From NCBI GenBank assembly GCA_021783385.1, contig JAJXTX010000020.1, forward strand, positions 13,228 to 21,483: a stretch of DNA of 8,256 nucleotides. Direction: 5' to 3'. Positions 1-8,003 of the stretch are shown here, in pieces. Position 1 is the stretch's first letter. Each line of letters begins with the position of its first letter. Source of the stretch: Pseudomonadota bacterium (GTDB lineage Bacteria; Pseudomonadota; Gammaproteobacteria; Xanthomonadales; Rhodanobacteraceae). The position numbers were made by a program, and so were the translations under genes. The notes under the pieces were generated by a model. It saw only the letters and a program-made list of their open reading frames with translations, ran no database searches and was not told the DNA's origin.

Positions 1-278
1 GCCGCGCGGTCTGCGCGCAGCCGGGCGAGAATCTGCAGCGCGCCGGCGCCGGGCATGTGGCAGTCCAGCAGCAGCAGCTCGAAGGCCTCGTGGCGGGCGC
101 GTTCCAGCGCCGTCGCGCCATCGCCGCAGGCCAGCACCTGCGCGCCCAGCTGCTGCAGGCCGTCGCCCAGGAAACGGCAGCTGCCGGTGTCGTCATCGGC
201 CACCAGCACGCGCGGTCTCGGCACCTCGGCGTGGGCCGATGGGGGGGCGAGGTTGGGCTCGGCGAAGAGGCTGGGCAT
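1..278 (-). CDS. Response regulator with receiver domain (5' part, cut by window edge)
   Basis: On the minus strand an open frame starts at ATG 278-276 and is still open at position 1, giving 92 complete codons. After an N-terminal extension of about 20 residues it shows a CheY-type receiver domain. The acidic cluster D28-D29-D30 follows the first strand (RVLVADDD), and the predicted phosphoacceptor is D72 in LLLLDCHMPG. An AAGGA at 290-286 lies 7 nt before the ATG; an in-frame GTG at 281-279 is only 4 nt away, so ATG is preferred. Any output domain lies outside the window, so a stand-alone receiver, a DNA-binding regulator or part of a hybrid kinase cannot be told apart. It is transcribed away from the YdbH-like gene, with 45 nt between the two start codons. 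The receiver assignment is firm; the target and partner kinase are unknown. Confidence 0.85.
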   Translation of the reverse strand, partial: MPSLFAEPNLAPPSAHAEVPRPRVLVADDDTGSCRFLGDGLQQLGAQVLACGDGATALERARHEAFELLLLDCHMPGAGALQILARLRADRA

Positions 279-323
279 CACGAAATCCTTGTCGTTCAGC
301 TGGATTTGGCAGAATGGCCCGAC
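279..323. promoter_or_regulatory. Short divergent intergenic region; weak candidate promoter for the YdbH-like gene
   Basis: Only 45 nt separate the two divergent start codons, so promoters for both directions must lie here or inside the neighbouring genes. On the + strand TTGTCG (289-294) and CAGAAT (310-315) each match four of six consensus bases, but the 15 nt spacer is short. If real, transcription would begin within a few bases of ATG 324, giving a nearly leaderless mRNA. That would fit the lack of any Shine-Dalgarno sequence before that ATG. This is a weak inference. Confidence 0.2.
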
Positions 324-2354
324 ATGCGCGTGACATCAAGCCATTTGCTGCTCGGTTTTTGCCTCCTGATCGGGGTCGCCTGGGCGCTGCCTGCGCGGGC
401 AGACGTGCTGCTGGGTGCCCGCACGATCAGCGCGCCGGGCCTGCGCCTGCAGGGCGTGACCACGCGCATCAGTGCCGGTGCCGGTGCCGGCGGTGGCGTG
501 CAATGGCAGTTGCACGCCGCGCAGGCCGATGTGGCGGCGATGGGCTGGCACCGCGTGGGGCTGACTGTGGCCGGCAATCTGCAGCGGGATGACCGGCTGC
601 GCTGGGTTTTCGACGGCAGCGCCCGGCTCACCGGCGCGGCCGGTGGCGCGCTCAGCGACGCCCAGGTGAAGATGGTGCTGAGCGCGGCGTCGAATACGCT
701 GCAGCTCGACATTGTGCAGGGCAAGGCGCAGGCCAGCGTGGCGCTGCCGCTGGATCAGCCCACCCACGCGCAGATCAGCCTGAAGAATCTGCCGCTCAGC
801 TGGCTGCAGGGCGTGCTCGCCAGTGTCTGGTCGGGGCACCTCGGCAGCGGCCGGCTGGACGCCGAGCTGGCGCTGGATGTTCGGCAGGCCGGCGTGCAGT
901 CGTCCGGCCAGTTCACACTCAGCGGCGCCGGCTTCGACACGCCGACCGGCACGCTCGCCGCCCAGGGGCTGAGCGGCAGTGGCCGCTATACCCTGGACAA
1001 GGCCAGCGAACCGGCCAGCATCGACCTGGACGCCACCCTGCGCGGCGGCCAGCTGCTGCTTGGCCCGATCTTCGCCAGGCTGCCCGGCCATCCGGTACAG
1101 CTCGGCCTGCATGCGGAAATGCAGCACGGCGGCGCCATCGAGCTGAGCCGGCTGCGGGTGACCGACGCCGATGCGTTGCAGCTGGACGGCGCGCTGGCGT
1201 TCGATGCCGGCAACCACCTGACGATGCTGAAACTGGAGCGCTTCCACGCCAGCTTCCCGGCAGCCTATCAGCGCTACGGCCAGGCCTGGCTGAGCACGCT
1301 GGGCCTGCGCAACATGAGCATGACCGGCCAGCTCAGTGGCAGCCTCGACCTGCGCCCCGACGGCCTGCACAGCTTCGCCTTCAGCACTGATGGGCTGGAT
1401 CTCGCCGACGGCGACGGTCGGCTGGCCATCAGCGGTCTGCAGGGCGGCCTCGACTGGGCCGCGCAGGGTGACCGGCCGGCCACCACGCTGGGCTGGCGCA
1501 GCCTGCAGCTGTACCGCATACCGAACGGCGCGGCGCTGTCGCACTGGCAAAGCCGCGCCGGCGCACTGAGTCTGCAGCAGCCGCTGCAGATTCCAGTGCT
1601 GAAGGGCCAGCTGCGGGTGAGCGCCTTCGACTGGCGTCCGGCGGCGGCCAAGGGCCAGCGGCTGGCCACCTCGCTGGTGCTTACCGGTATCGACATGGCG
1701 GCCTTCAGTCGGGCAATGGGCTGGCCGGCCTTTCCCGGCACGCTGGCCGGGGCGATCCCCTCGCTGCGCTGGGTCGACAATCACTTCGAGCTGCAGGGTG
1801 GCCTGACCGCCAACCTGTTCGGTGGCTTCGTCGACATCACGCGGCTGTCGTTGCAGCAACCGTTCGGGCCCAGTCCGGTGCTGAGCGCCGACATGCGGTT
1901 GCAGCAGCTGGATCTGGCGGCGATCACCAGCGTGTTCGATTTCGGCAGCATCAGCGGGCGGCTGGACGGTTCGGTCGACGGCCTGCGGCTGGTCAACTGG
2001 AGTCCGGTGGCGTTCAAGGCCAGCCTGCTGGCCGGCAGCGGCGGCCGCATCAGCCAGCGCGCGGTGAACAACCTCACCACCGTCGGTGGCGGTGGTATCG
2101 CCGGTGGCCTGCAGGGCATGGTGCTGAAGCTGTTCAAGACCTTCGGCTACAGCCGGATCGGCCTCAATTGCACGCTGCAGGGCGCGGTGTGCAAGATGAG
2201 CGGGCTGAACAGCGACAGCGGCGGCTACACTATCGTGGAGGGCAGCGGACTGCCGCACCTGCAGGTGATCGGCCACCAGACCGAGGTCGACTGGCCGACC
2301 CTGGTCACGCGCCTGACCGATGCCATCCACGGCGCCTCACCGGTCGTGCGCTGA
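324..2354 (+). CDS. ydbH: YdbH-family (AsmA-like) periplasm-spanning protein, probable phospholipid transport
   Basis: This encodes a 676-residue exported protein. The frame is open upstream to position 57, but ATG 324 is chosen because it places a clear Sec signal at the N terminus. The signal has an arginine at residue 2, a hydrophobic stretch (LLLGFCLLIGVAWAL) and an ARA-D cleavage-like site near residue 27. The rest is a long run of amphipathic beta-type segments rich in G, L, D and S, as in AsmA-like proteins. The conserved C-terminal block has FGYSRIGLNC, then VEGSGLP and a VDWP motif. Pfam calls this family 'dicarboxylate transport', which is a historical misnomer. In E. coli, YdbH (about 879 residues) works with the lipoprotein YnbE to bridge inner and outer membranes for phospholipid transport; this copy is some 200 residues shorter. 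The mature protein has only two cysteines, C616 and C623. A membrane-anchored rather than cleaved N terminus remains possible. The DUF1318 lipoprotein follows after 48 nt. Confidence 0.8.
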   Translation: MRVTSSHLLLGFCLLIGVAWALPARADVLLGARTISAPGLRLQGVTTRISAGAGAGGGVQWQLHAAQADVAAMGWHRVGLTVAGNLQRDDRLRWVFDGSARLTGAAGGALSDAQVKMVLSAASNTLQLDIVQGKAQASVALPLDQPTHAQISLKNLPLSWLQGVLASVWSGHLGSGRLDAELALDVRQAGVQSSGQFTLSGAGFDTPTGTLAAQGLSGSGRYTLDKASEPASIDLDATLRGGQLLLGPIFARLPGHPVQLGLHAEMQHGGAIELSRLRVTDADALQLDGALAFDAGNHLTMLKLERFHASFPAAYQRYGQAWLSTLGLRNMSMTGQLSGSLDLRPDGLHSFAFSTDGLDLADGDGRLAISGLQGGLDWAAQGDRPATTLGWRSLQLYRIPNGAALSHWQSRAGALSLQQPLQIPVLKGQLRVSAFDWRPAAAKGQRLATSLVLTGIDMAAFSRAMGWPAFPGTLAGAIPSLRWVDNHFELQGGLTANLFGGFVDITRLSLQQPFGPSPVLSADMRLQQLDLAAITSVFDFGSISGRLDGSVDGLRLVNWSPVAFKASLLAGSGGRISQRAVNNLTTVGGGGIAGGLQGMVLKLFKTFGYSRIGLNCTLQGAVCKMSGLNSDSGGYTIVEGSGLPHLQVIGHQTEVDWPTLVTRLTDAIHGASPVVR

Positions 2355-2392
2355 CCGGGCTGCCACCCATCGCGATCCCCTGTTTCGTCCAC

Positions 2393-2396
2393 GGAG
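2393..2396 (+). promoter_or_regulatory. Ribosome binding site of the DUF1318 lipoprotein
   Basis: GGAG lies 6 nt before ATG 2403 in the 48 nt gap after the YdbH-like gene. It fixes this start, which is also the one that yields a lipoprotein signal peptide. No promoter or terminator is evident in the gap, so co-transcription with the upstream gene is likely. Confidence 0.7.
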
Positions 2397-2402
2397 TCCA
2401 TC

Positions 2403-3005
2403 ATGCGCAAGCTCGTCTACGTCGTCCTGACCACGCTGGCTGTCGCGCTGGTCGGTTGCGTTACCATCAACGTGTATTTCCCCGAAGCGGCCGCGCAGAA
2501 GGCCGCCGATCAGTTCATCGGCAACGTGCTCGACAGCGCCGGCAAGAGCACACCGCCGCCGGCGCAGAATCCGCCGCCCGCGCCGCCGAAGCAGCCGCCG
2601 GCGGCGATGCTGCTGAACCTGCTGATCCCTTCGGCTGCGGCCGCCGAGGTGCCGAACATCCGCATCCAGAGCGCCGCCATCGACGCGATCCGTGACCGCA
2701 TGCGCGCTCGCTTCGAGAGCCAGCTCGATCCGCTGTTCGACAGCGGCGCGGTGGGTTTCACCAACGACGGCATGGTGGCGATGCGTGACGCCAGCAAGGT
2801 GCCGCTGAGCCAGCGCGCGCAGGCCAATGCCACCATCGCCGACGAGAACCGCGACCGCGCCGCGCTGTACCGCGAGGTGGCCAACGCCAACAACCATCCG
2901 GAGTGGGAGGCACAGATCCGCGCCACCTTCGCCAAGGGCTGGATCGACAAGGCGCCTGCCGGCTGGTACTACCAGAATGCCGCCGGCGCCTGGCAGAAAA
3001 AGTAG
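2403..3005 (+). CDS. DUF1318 (YdbL-type) lipoprotein with YnbE-like N terminus
   Basis: This 200-residue protein starts with a lipoprotein signal (basic RK, hydrophobic core) and a lipobox, L16-V17-G18-C19. There is no Asp at +2, consistent with outer-membrane sorting. Directly after the acylated cysteine comes a beta-strand-like VTINVYFP, resembling the start of mature YnbE. A proline-rich linker (about residues 51-66) and a short hydrophobic segment ending in SAAAAEV (about 69-83) follow. Residues about 84-200 form the DUF1318 domain and end in GWYYQNAAGAWQKK, typical of the family. In E. coli, YnbE is a small lipoprotein partner of YdbH, and YdbL is a separate secreted DUF1318 protein reported to restrain YnbE multimerisation. 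Here no separate ynbE is present, so this protein probably covers both roles (inference). The family call is strong; the molecular role is by analogy. Confidence 0.8.
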   Translation: MRKLVYVVLTTLAVALVGCVTINVYFPEAAAQKAADQFIGNVLDSAGKSTPPPAQNPPPAPPKQPPAAMLLNLLIPSAAAAEVPNIRIQSAAIDAIRDRMRARFESQLDPLFDSGAVGFTNDGMVAMRDASKVPLSQRAQANATIADENRDRAALYREVANANNHPEWEAQIRATFAKGWIDKAPAGWYYQNAAGAWQKK

Positions 3006-3044
3006 GGCGGCGACCGGCACCGAGGGGCGGGTCTGCGCCCGATC

Positions 3045-3053
3045 TGTGATAAT
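3045..3053 (+). promoter_or_regulatory. Candidate extended -10 promoter for rlmD operon
   Basis: TGTGATAAT fits the extended -10 pattern TG-n-TATAAT, with one mismatch in the hexamer. It sits in the 71 nt gap after the lipoprotein gene and stands out against very GC-rich surroundings. The expected -35 position (about 3025-3030, GGGCGG) is poor, as is often tolerated with an extended -10. Transcription would start near 3060, some 17 nt before the rlmD ATG, and could drive the downstream coupled genes. Based on motif match only. Confidence 0.4.
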
Positions 3054-3076
3054 CGGCGGCCAGCCCTTGCGGCCCC

Positions 3077-4429
3077 ATGCGTTCACGCCTCATGTCCCGA
3101 TCCCACTCTGCGCCGGCAACTCCGTTCGAGGCCGTGATCTCCGACCTCAGCCATGACGGCCGCGGCGTGGCGCGCGTCGACGGCAAGACGGTGTTCGTCA
3201 GCGGCGCGCTGCTGGGCGAGCAGGTGCTGCTGCGGCTGCGCAAGCGCCATCGCCATTTCGACGAGGCCGAGGTGGTCGAGCTGATCACCCGCTCGCCGCA
3301 TCGGGTCGAGCCGCGCTGCCGGCACTTCGGGCAGTGCAGCGGCTGCTCGCTGCAGCATCTGGACGCCGCCGCGCAGATCGCCGCCAAGCAGCGCGTGCTG
3401 GCCGAGAATTTCGAGCGCATCGGCAAGGTGACGCCGCAGTGCTGGCTGCCGCCACTCACCGACGCGGCCTGGGGCTACCGCCGCAAGGGCCGTCTGTCGG
3501 TGCGCAACGTGGCGAAGAAGGGCCGCGTGCTGGTGGGCTTCCGCGAAGAGGAAAATCCGCGCTTCGTCGCCGACATCCAGCAGTGCGAAGTGATGCATCC
3601 GGCGCTCGGCCCCAAGGTCGGCCTGCTGGCCGAACTGCTCAACGGCATGGATGCAGCCAGCGACATCCCGCAGATCGAGTTCGCCGCCGGCGACGACAGC
3701 ATGGCGCTGGTGTTCCGCCACATGCAGCCGCTGAGTGCGCGCGACCTGGCCGCGCTGACCGCGTTCGGCCAGCAGCATGCGCTGGCCATCTACCTGCAGC
3801 CCGGCGGCAGCAGCAGCGTGCATCCGCTGTGGCCGGAGCAGCCGCGGCTGGCCTTCCGCCTGGCCAGTGACGACGCGCGTTTCGCCGACGTGGAGCTGGA
3901 GTTCCAGCCGCTGGATTTCGTGCAGGTCAACGCCGGCATGAACCAGCGCATGCTGGCGCGCACGCTGGAGCTGCTCGACCTGCAGCCGGCCGATCGCGTG
4001 CTCGACCTGTTCTGCGGGCTGGGCAACTTCACCCTGCCGATCGCCCGCCGCGTCGCCGAGGTGGTCGGCGTGGAGGGCGAGCACGCGCTGGTGGAGCGCG
4101 CGGCGCAGAACGCCGCGCGCAACGGCATTGGCAACGCGCGCTTCCAGGTCGCCAACCTGTTCGAGGATCAGCGCACGGCCGACTGGGCGCGCCAGCCCTG
4201 GGACAAGCTGCTGCTCGACCCGCCGCGCGCCGGGGCCGACCAGCTGCTGGCGTATCTGCCGCACAAGGCTACGCGGCGCATCGTCTACGTCTCCTGCCAC
4301 CCGGCGTCACTGGCGCGCGACGCCGGCATCCTGGTCAACCAGCACGGCTTCACGCTGCAGTCCGCCGGCGTGATGGACATGTTTCCGCATACCGCGCACG
4401 TCGAGTCCATTGCGCTGTTCGAGAGGTAG
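3077..4429 (+). CDS. rlmD: 23S rRNA (uracil(1939)-C(5))-methyltransferase RlmD
   Basis: This cytoplasmic enzyme transfers a methyl group from S-adenosylmethionine to C5 of U1939 in 23S rRNA. The protein is 450 residues, close to E. coli RlmD (433). A TRAM RNA-binding domain occupies about residues 12-70 (SDLSHDGRGVAR). The [4Fe-4S] ligands are C81, C87 and C90 in CRHFGQCSGC, plus C170 in QQCEV. The Rossmann methyltransferase domain carries FVQVNAGMNQRML, the SAM motif LDLFCGLGNFTLP, LLLDPPRAGA, and the catalytic cysteine C407 in YVSCHPASLARD. HVESIALFER closes the protein, as in the family. The start is uncertain: ATG 3077 and ATG 3092 are in frame and neither has a clear Shine-Dalgarno. Using 3077 puts the first cysteine at 81, as in E. 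coli, though this may be coincidence. The stop is 3 nt from the next gene. The identification is very secure. Confidence 0.96.
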   Translation: MRSRLMSRSHSAPATPFEAVISDLSHDGRGVARVDGKTVFVSGALLGEQVLLRLRKRHRHFDEAEVVELITRSPHRVEPRCRHFGQCSGCSLQHLDAAAQIAAKQRVLAENFERIGKVTPQCWLPPLTDAAWGYRRKGRLSVRNVAKKGRVLVGFREEENPRFVADIQQCEVMHPALGPKVGLLAELLNGMDAASDIPQIEFAAGDDSMALVFRHMQPLSARDLAALTAFGQQHALAIYLQPGGSSSVHPLWPEQPRLAFRLASDDARFADVELEFQPLDFVQVNAGMNQRMLARTLELLDLQPADRVLDLFCGLGNFTLPIARRVAEVVGVEGEHALVERAAQNAARNGIGNARFQVANLFEDQRTADWARQPWDKLLLDPPRAGADQLLAYLPHKATRRIVYVSCHPASLARDAGILVNQHGFTLQSAGVMDMFPHTAHVESIALFER

Positions 4430-4435
4430 AGGGTG
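4421..4435 (+). promoter_or_regulatory. Ribosome binding site and GTG start of the CYTH gene, inside the rlmD end
   Basis: GAGAGG (4421-4426) overlaps the last codons of rlmD and lies 6 nt before GTG 4433. The GTG is chosen because it begins a protein with the family-typical N terminus (M)KVEIERKF; no ATG lies nearby in frame. The rlmD stop and the GTG are separated by 3 nt, which favours translational coupling. Confidence 0.75.
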
Positions 4436-4954
4436 AAAGTCGAAATCGAACGGAAATTCCTGCTGCGCAGCGACGGCTGGCGCCAGCGCATCGAGCGCAG
4501 CGAGCGCATGGCGCAGGGCTACCTGGTCGGCGCGCAGGCGCTGCGCGATGGCGCGGCGCGTGCGTCGGTGCGCGCGCGCATCGCGGGCGAGCAGGCCTGG
4601 CTGAACATCAAGGCCGCCGTCGCCGGCATCGAGCGGGCAGAGTTCGAGTACCCCATTCCGCCGGCCGATGCGCAGGCGCTGCTGGCCACCCTGTGCGACG
4701 GCGTGCTGGAAAAGATCCGCCACCACGTGCGCGTCGACGGCGCGCTGTTCGAGATCGACGAATTTCTCGGCGACAACGCCGGCCTCAGCGTGGCGGAGAT
4801 CGAGCTGGCCGCGGTCGATGCGCCGTTTCCGCGGCCGCCGTGGCTGGGCCGCGAGGTGAGCGCGCTGGCGCGCTACTACAACGTCAACCTGATCGCGCAC
4901 CCTTACCGGCAGTGGTCGCCGGCCGAACGCGCCGCGGAGGACGCCGCATGTTGA
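4433..4954 (+). CDS. CYTH domain protein, short triphosphate tunnel metalloenzyme
   Basis: This 173-residue single-domain protein starts with GTG and opens with the CYTH signature ExExK (E4, E6, K8 in VEIERKF). Further tunnel-type charged pairs follow on successive strands: R47/R49 in SVRARI, K60 in LNIKA, E70/E72 in EFEYP, then EKIRHHV, FEIDEF and SVAEIEL. In this fold the basic residues bind a triphosphate and the acidic ones bind Mg2+ or Mn2+. Small bacterial members with an almost identical N terminus, from Clostridium thermocellum and Nitrosomonas europaea, hydrolyse inorganic tripolyphosphate. That activity is the best guess here; a class IV adenylate cyclase or other triphosphate role is less likely. 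No CHAD domain is attached. Its final codons overlap the start of nagZ by 7 nt. The fold call is secure; the substrate is inferred. Confidence 0.9.
   Translation: MKVEIERKFLLRSDGWRQRIERSERMAQGYLVGAQALRDGAARASVRARIAGEQAWLNIKAAVAGIERAEFEYPIPPADAQALLATLCDGVLEKIRHHVRVDGALFEIDEFLGDNAGLSVAEIELAAVDAPFPRPPWLGREVSALARYYNVNLIAHPYRQWSPAERAAEDAAC
4936..4940 (+). promoter_or_regulatory. Ribosome binding site that sets the nagZ start
   Basis: GGAGG lies 7 nt upstream of ATG 4948 and 13 nt upstream of the alternative in-frame ATG 4954. The spacing favours 4948. The site is inside the 3' end of the CYTH gene, so ribosomes finishing that gene are positioned to restart on nagZ. Confidence 0.75.
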
Positions 4955-5964
4955 TGATCGGCGTGGCCGGGCTGCAGCTGACCGAACCCGAGCAGCGCTG
5001 GCTGCGCGCCCCGGGCGTGGCCGGCGTGCTGCTGTTTTCGCGCAACTACCAGTCGCGCGCGCAGCTGATCGCGCTGTGCGAGGCGATCCGCGAGGCCGGT
5101 GGCGACGAGCTGCTGATCGCGGTCGACCAGGAAGGCGGCCCGGTGCAGCGCTTCCGCGACGGCTTCACCCGGCTGCCCCCGCTGGCCGCGATCGGCGCGC
5201 TGCATGATCGAGATCCCGCCGAAGCCATCCGGCTGGCCGAGGAGCACGCCTGGGTGATGGCCAGCGAGCTGCGCGCCAGCGGTGTGGATTTCAGCTTTGC
5301 GCCGGTGGTGGACCTGGCCCGCGGCAACGCCGCGATCGGCCGGCGCGCGTTCCACGCCGACCCGGCGGTCACTGCCGAGCTGGCGCAGGCCTACGTGCGC
5401 GGCATGCATCTGGGTGGCATGGCGGCGGTGCTCAAGCATTTCCCGGGGCACGGTTCGGTGGCCGCCGACACGCACAAGGCGGCGGCGATCGACCCGCGCC
5501 CGCTGGAGCTCATCCGCCGCGACGACCTGCTGCCGTTTGCCGAATGCATCGAGGCCAGGGTGGAGGCGGTGATGATGGCGCACGTCACCTACCCCGCGGT
5601 GGACGCGCGGCCGGCCGGCTACTCGAACATCTGGATCGAACAGATCCTGCGTGGCGAACTGGGTTTTGCCGGCGCGGTGATCAGCGACGACATCAGCATG
5701 GCCGCCGCCGGTGCGGCCGGCAGCGTGGGCGAGCGCGTGCGCGCCCACCTCGATGCCGGCTGCGACCTGGTGCTGGCCTGCTTTCCCGACGTGGTGGAAG
5801 CGGCGCTCGCCGCGGTGACCGACAGCGCACCCGGCCTGCCGCCGGCACTGGCGGCCATGCGCGGCGCACTCGGCCCGAGCTGGGCCAGCCTTACCGACAA
5901 TCCGCAGCGCGAACGCTTCGTCGCGCGCGTCACCGCGCTGAACGCCGACCAGGAATCCGCATGA
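4948..5964 (+). CDS. nagZ: Beta-N-acetylglucosaminidase NagZ (GH3), peptidoglycan recycling
   Basis: This is a cytoplasmic glycoside hydrolase family 3 enzyme that removes N-acetylglucosamine from GlcNAc-1,6-anhydroMurNAc peptides taken up during cell-wall recycling. The protein is 338 residues, the usual length for single-domain proteobacterial NagZ, with no signal peptide. The characteristic motifs are all present: LLFSRNY (about 29-35), VDQEGGPVQRF (from residue 59), and KHFPGHGSVAADTH (163-176). The last carries the histidine of the D-T-H acid/base dyad (D174, H176). VISDDISM holds the nucleophilic aspartate in the D247-D248 pair. The frame is open far upstream, but ATG 4948 is chosen for its GGAGG. 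Its stop overlaps the next start (ATGA). In species with AmpR/AmpC, NagZ products induce beta-lactamase; no such genes are in view. Confidence 0.96.
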   Translation: MLMIGVAGLQLTEPEQRWLRAPGVAGVLLFSRNYQSRAQLIALCEAIREAGGDELLIAVDQEGGPVQRFRDGFTRLPPLAAIGALHDRDPAEAIRLAEEHAWVMASELRASGVDFSFAPVVDLARGNAAIGRRAFHADPAVTAELAQAYVRGMHLGGMAAVLKHFPGHGSVAADTHKAAAIDPRPLELIRRDDLLPFAECIEARVEAVMMAHVTYPAVDARPAGYSNIWIEQILRGELGFAGAVISDDISMAAAGAAGSVGERVRAHLDAGCDLVLACFPDVVEAALAAVTDSAPGLPPALAAMRGALGPSWASLTDNPQRERFVARVTALNADQESA

Positions 5965-6515
5965 CGACCCCGACACCGCCACTCGCCGACGCACTCGCCC
6001 GGGCCGACCTGCTGCACGCTCGCGCCGAACTCGATGCTGTAATCGCCGCGATGGGGCAGCGCATCGATGCGACGCTCGCCGGCGAGCGCGCGGTGTTTCT
6101 CACCGTGATGAACGGCGCGCTGATCTTCGCCGGCCAGCTGGCGCTGGCGATCCGCACCGATCTGGAATTCGACTACGTGCACGCCACCCGCTACCGCGGC
6201 GCCACCACCGGCAGCGAACTGCACTGGCTGCGCGAGCCGATGGTGTCGTTGCAGGATCGCGTGGTGCTGCTGGTCGACGACATCCTCGACGAAGGCCATA
6301 CGCTGAAGGCGGTGCGCGAGGACTGCTACCGGCGCGGCGCGCGCAAGGTGCTGATCGCCAGCCTGTGCAGCAAGCGGCATGATCGCTTGGCTGCGGGCAT
6401 GGCGTCCGACTTCAACGGCGTCGAGCTGCCCGACCGCTACGTGTTCGGCTTCGGCATGGACTACCACGAGCAGGGCCGCAACCTGCCGGGCATCTATGCA
6501 CTGCGCGAGACCTGA
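5961..6515 (+). CDS. hpt: Hypoxanthine-guanine phosphoribosyltransferase
   Basis: This purine salvage enzyme joins hypoxanthine (or guanine) to PRPP, giving IMP (or GMP), in the cytoplasm. The protein is 184 residues, a normal length. The PRPP-binding signature VVLLVDDILDEGHTL is clear: the acidic pair is D106-D107 and D110 is the expected catalytic base. TVMNGALIFAGQL supplies the loop near the pyrophosphate, and PDRYVFGFGMDYHEQGRNLPGI is the usual C-terminal block around the purine site, where the aspartate binds metal. The start ATG 5961 overlaps the nagZ stop (ATGA), and AGGA at 5951-5954 lies 6 nt upstream. The methylthioinosine phosphorylase gene two genes downstream makes hypoxanthine, this enzyme's substrate. 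A preference for hypoxanthine over guanine cannot be read from the sequence. Confidence 0.92.
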   Translation: MTTPTPPLADALARADLLHARAELDAVIAAMGQRIDATLAGERAVFLTVMNGALIFAGQLALAIRTDLEFDYVHATRYRGATTGSELHWLREPMVSLQDRVVLLVDDILDEGHTLKAVREDCYRRGARKVLIASLCSKRHDRLAAGMASDFNGVELPDRYVFGFGMDYHEQGRNLPGIYALRET

Positions 6516-6556
6516 AGCAGCCCCGCATCCTGCGCCCGTCAAGGGAGAACTCCGCG

Positions 6557-7955
<1,399 letters not shown>

Positions 7956-7973
7956 AGCACGTACCGGTGCGTA

Positions 7974-8003
7974 TTGCGCTGGCCCCGGACATGTTGCTAT
8001 TTT
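7974..8003 (+). promoter_or_regulatory. Candidate promoter of the cold-shock gene
   Basis: TTGCGC (7974-7979, three of six consensus bases) is followed after 18 nt by TATTTT (7998-8003, four of six). TG at 7995-7996 makes it an extended -10. This is the most A/T-rich patch between the phosphorylase stop and the cold-shock start. A start near 8010 would give an mRNA leader of about 80 nt. Based on motif match only. Confidence 0.4.

Noticed and set aside
57..323. N-terminal extension of the YdbH-like frame up to position 57
   Set aside because: It overlaps the divergent receiver-domain gene and would bury the signal peptide at residue 90. ATG 324 puts the signal at the N terminus.
336..2330. 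A 664-codon open frame on the minus strand opposite the YdbH-like gene
   Set aside because: The predicted protein is low-complexity (Gln, Ala, Arg, His rich) with no domain. The + strand frame has a signal peptide and family motifs. Long antisense frames are expected from strong GC bias at third codon positions.
3025..3040. Small hairpin GGGCG...CGCCC after the lipoprotein gene, considered as a terminator
   Set aside because: The stem is only 5 bp and no T-tract follows; the downstream bases instead form the candidate -10 of rlmD.
3083..4300. A 405-codon minus-strand frame opposite rlmD
   Set aside because: rlmD on the + strand carries the complete Fe-S, SAM and catalytic motifs. The antisense translation has no recognisable domain and is typical GC-rich shadow.
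4903..5994. A 363-codon minus-strand frame opposite nagZ
   Set aside because: It is Arg/Ala/Gly/His rich without motifs, while the + strand encodes a full NagZ with all active-site motifs.
7962..7978. GCAC...GTGC near the phosphorylase stop, considered as a terminator
   Set aside because: A 4 bp stem without a T-tract is not convincing.
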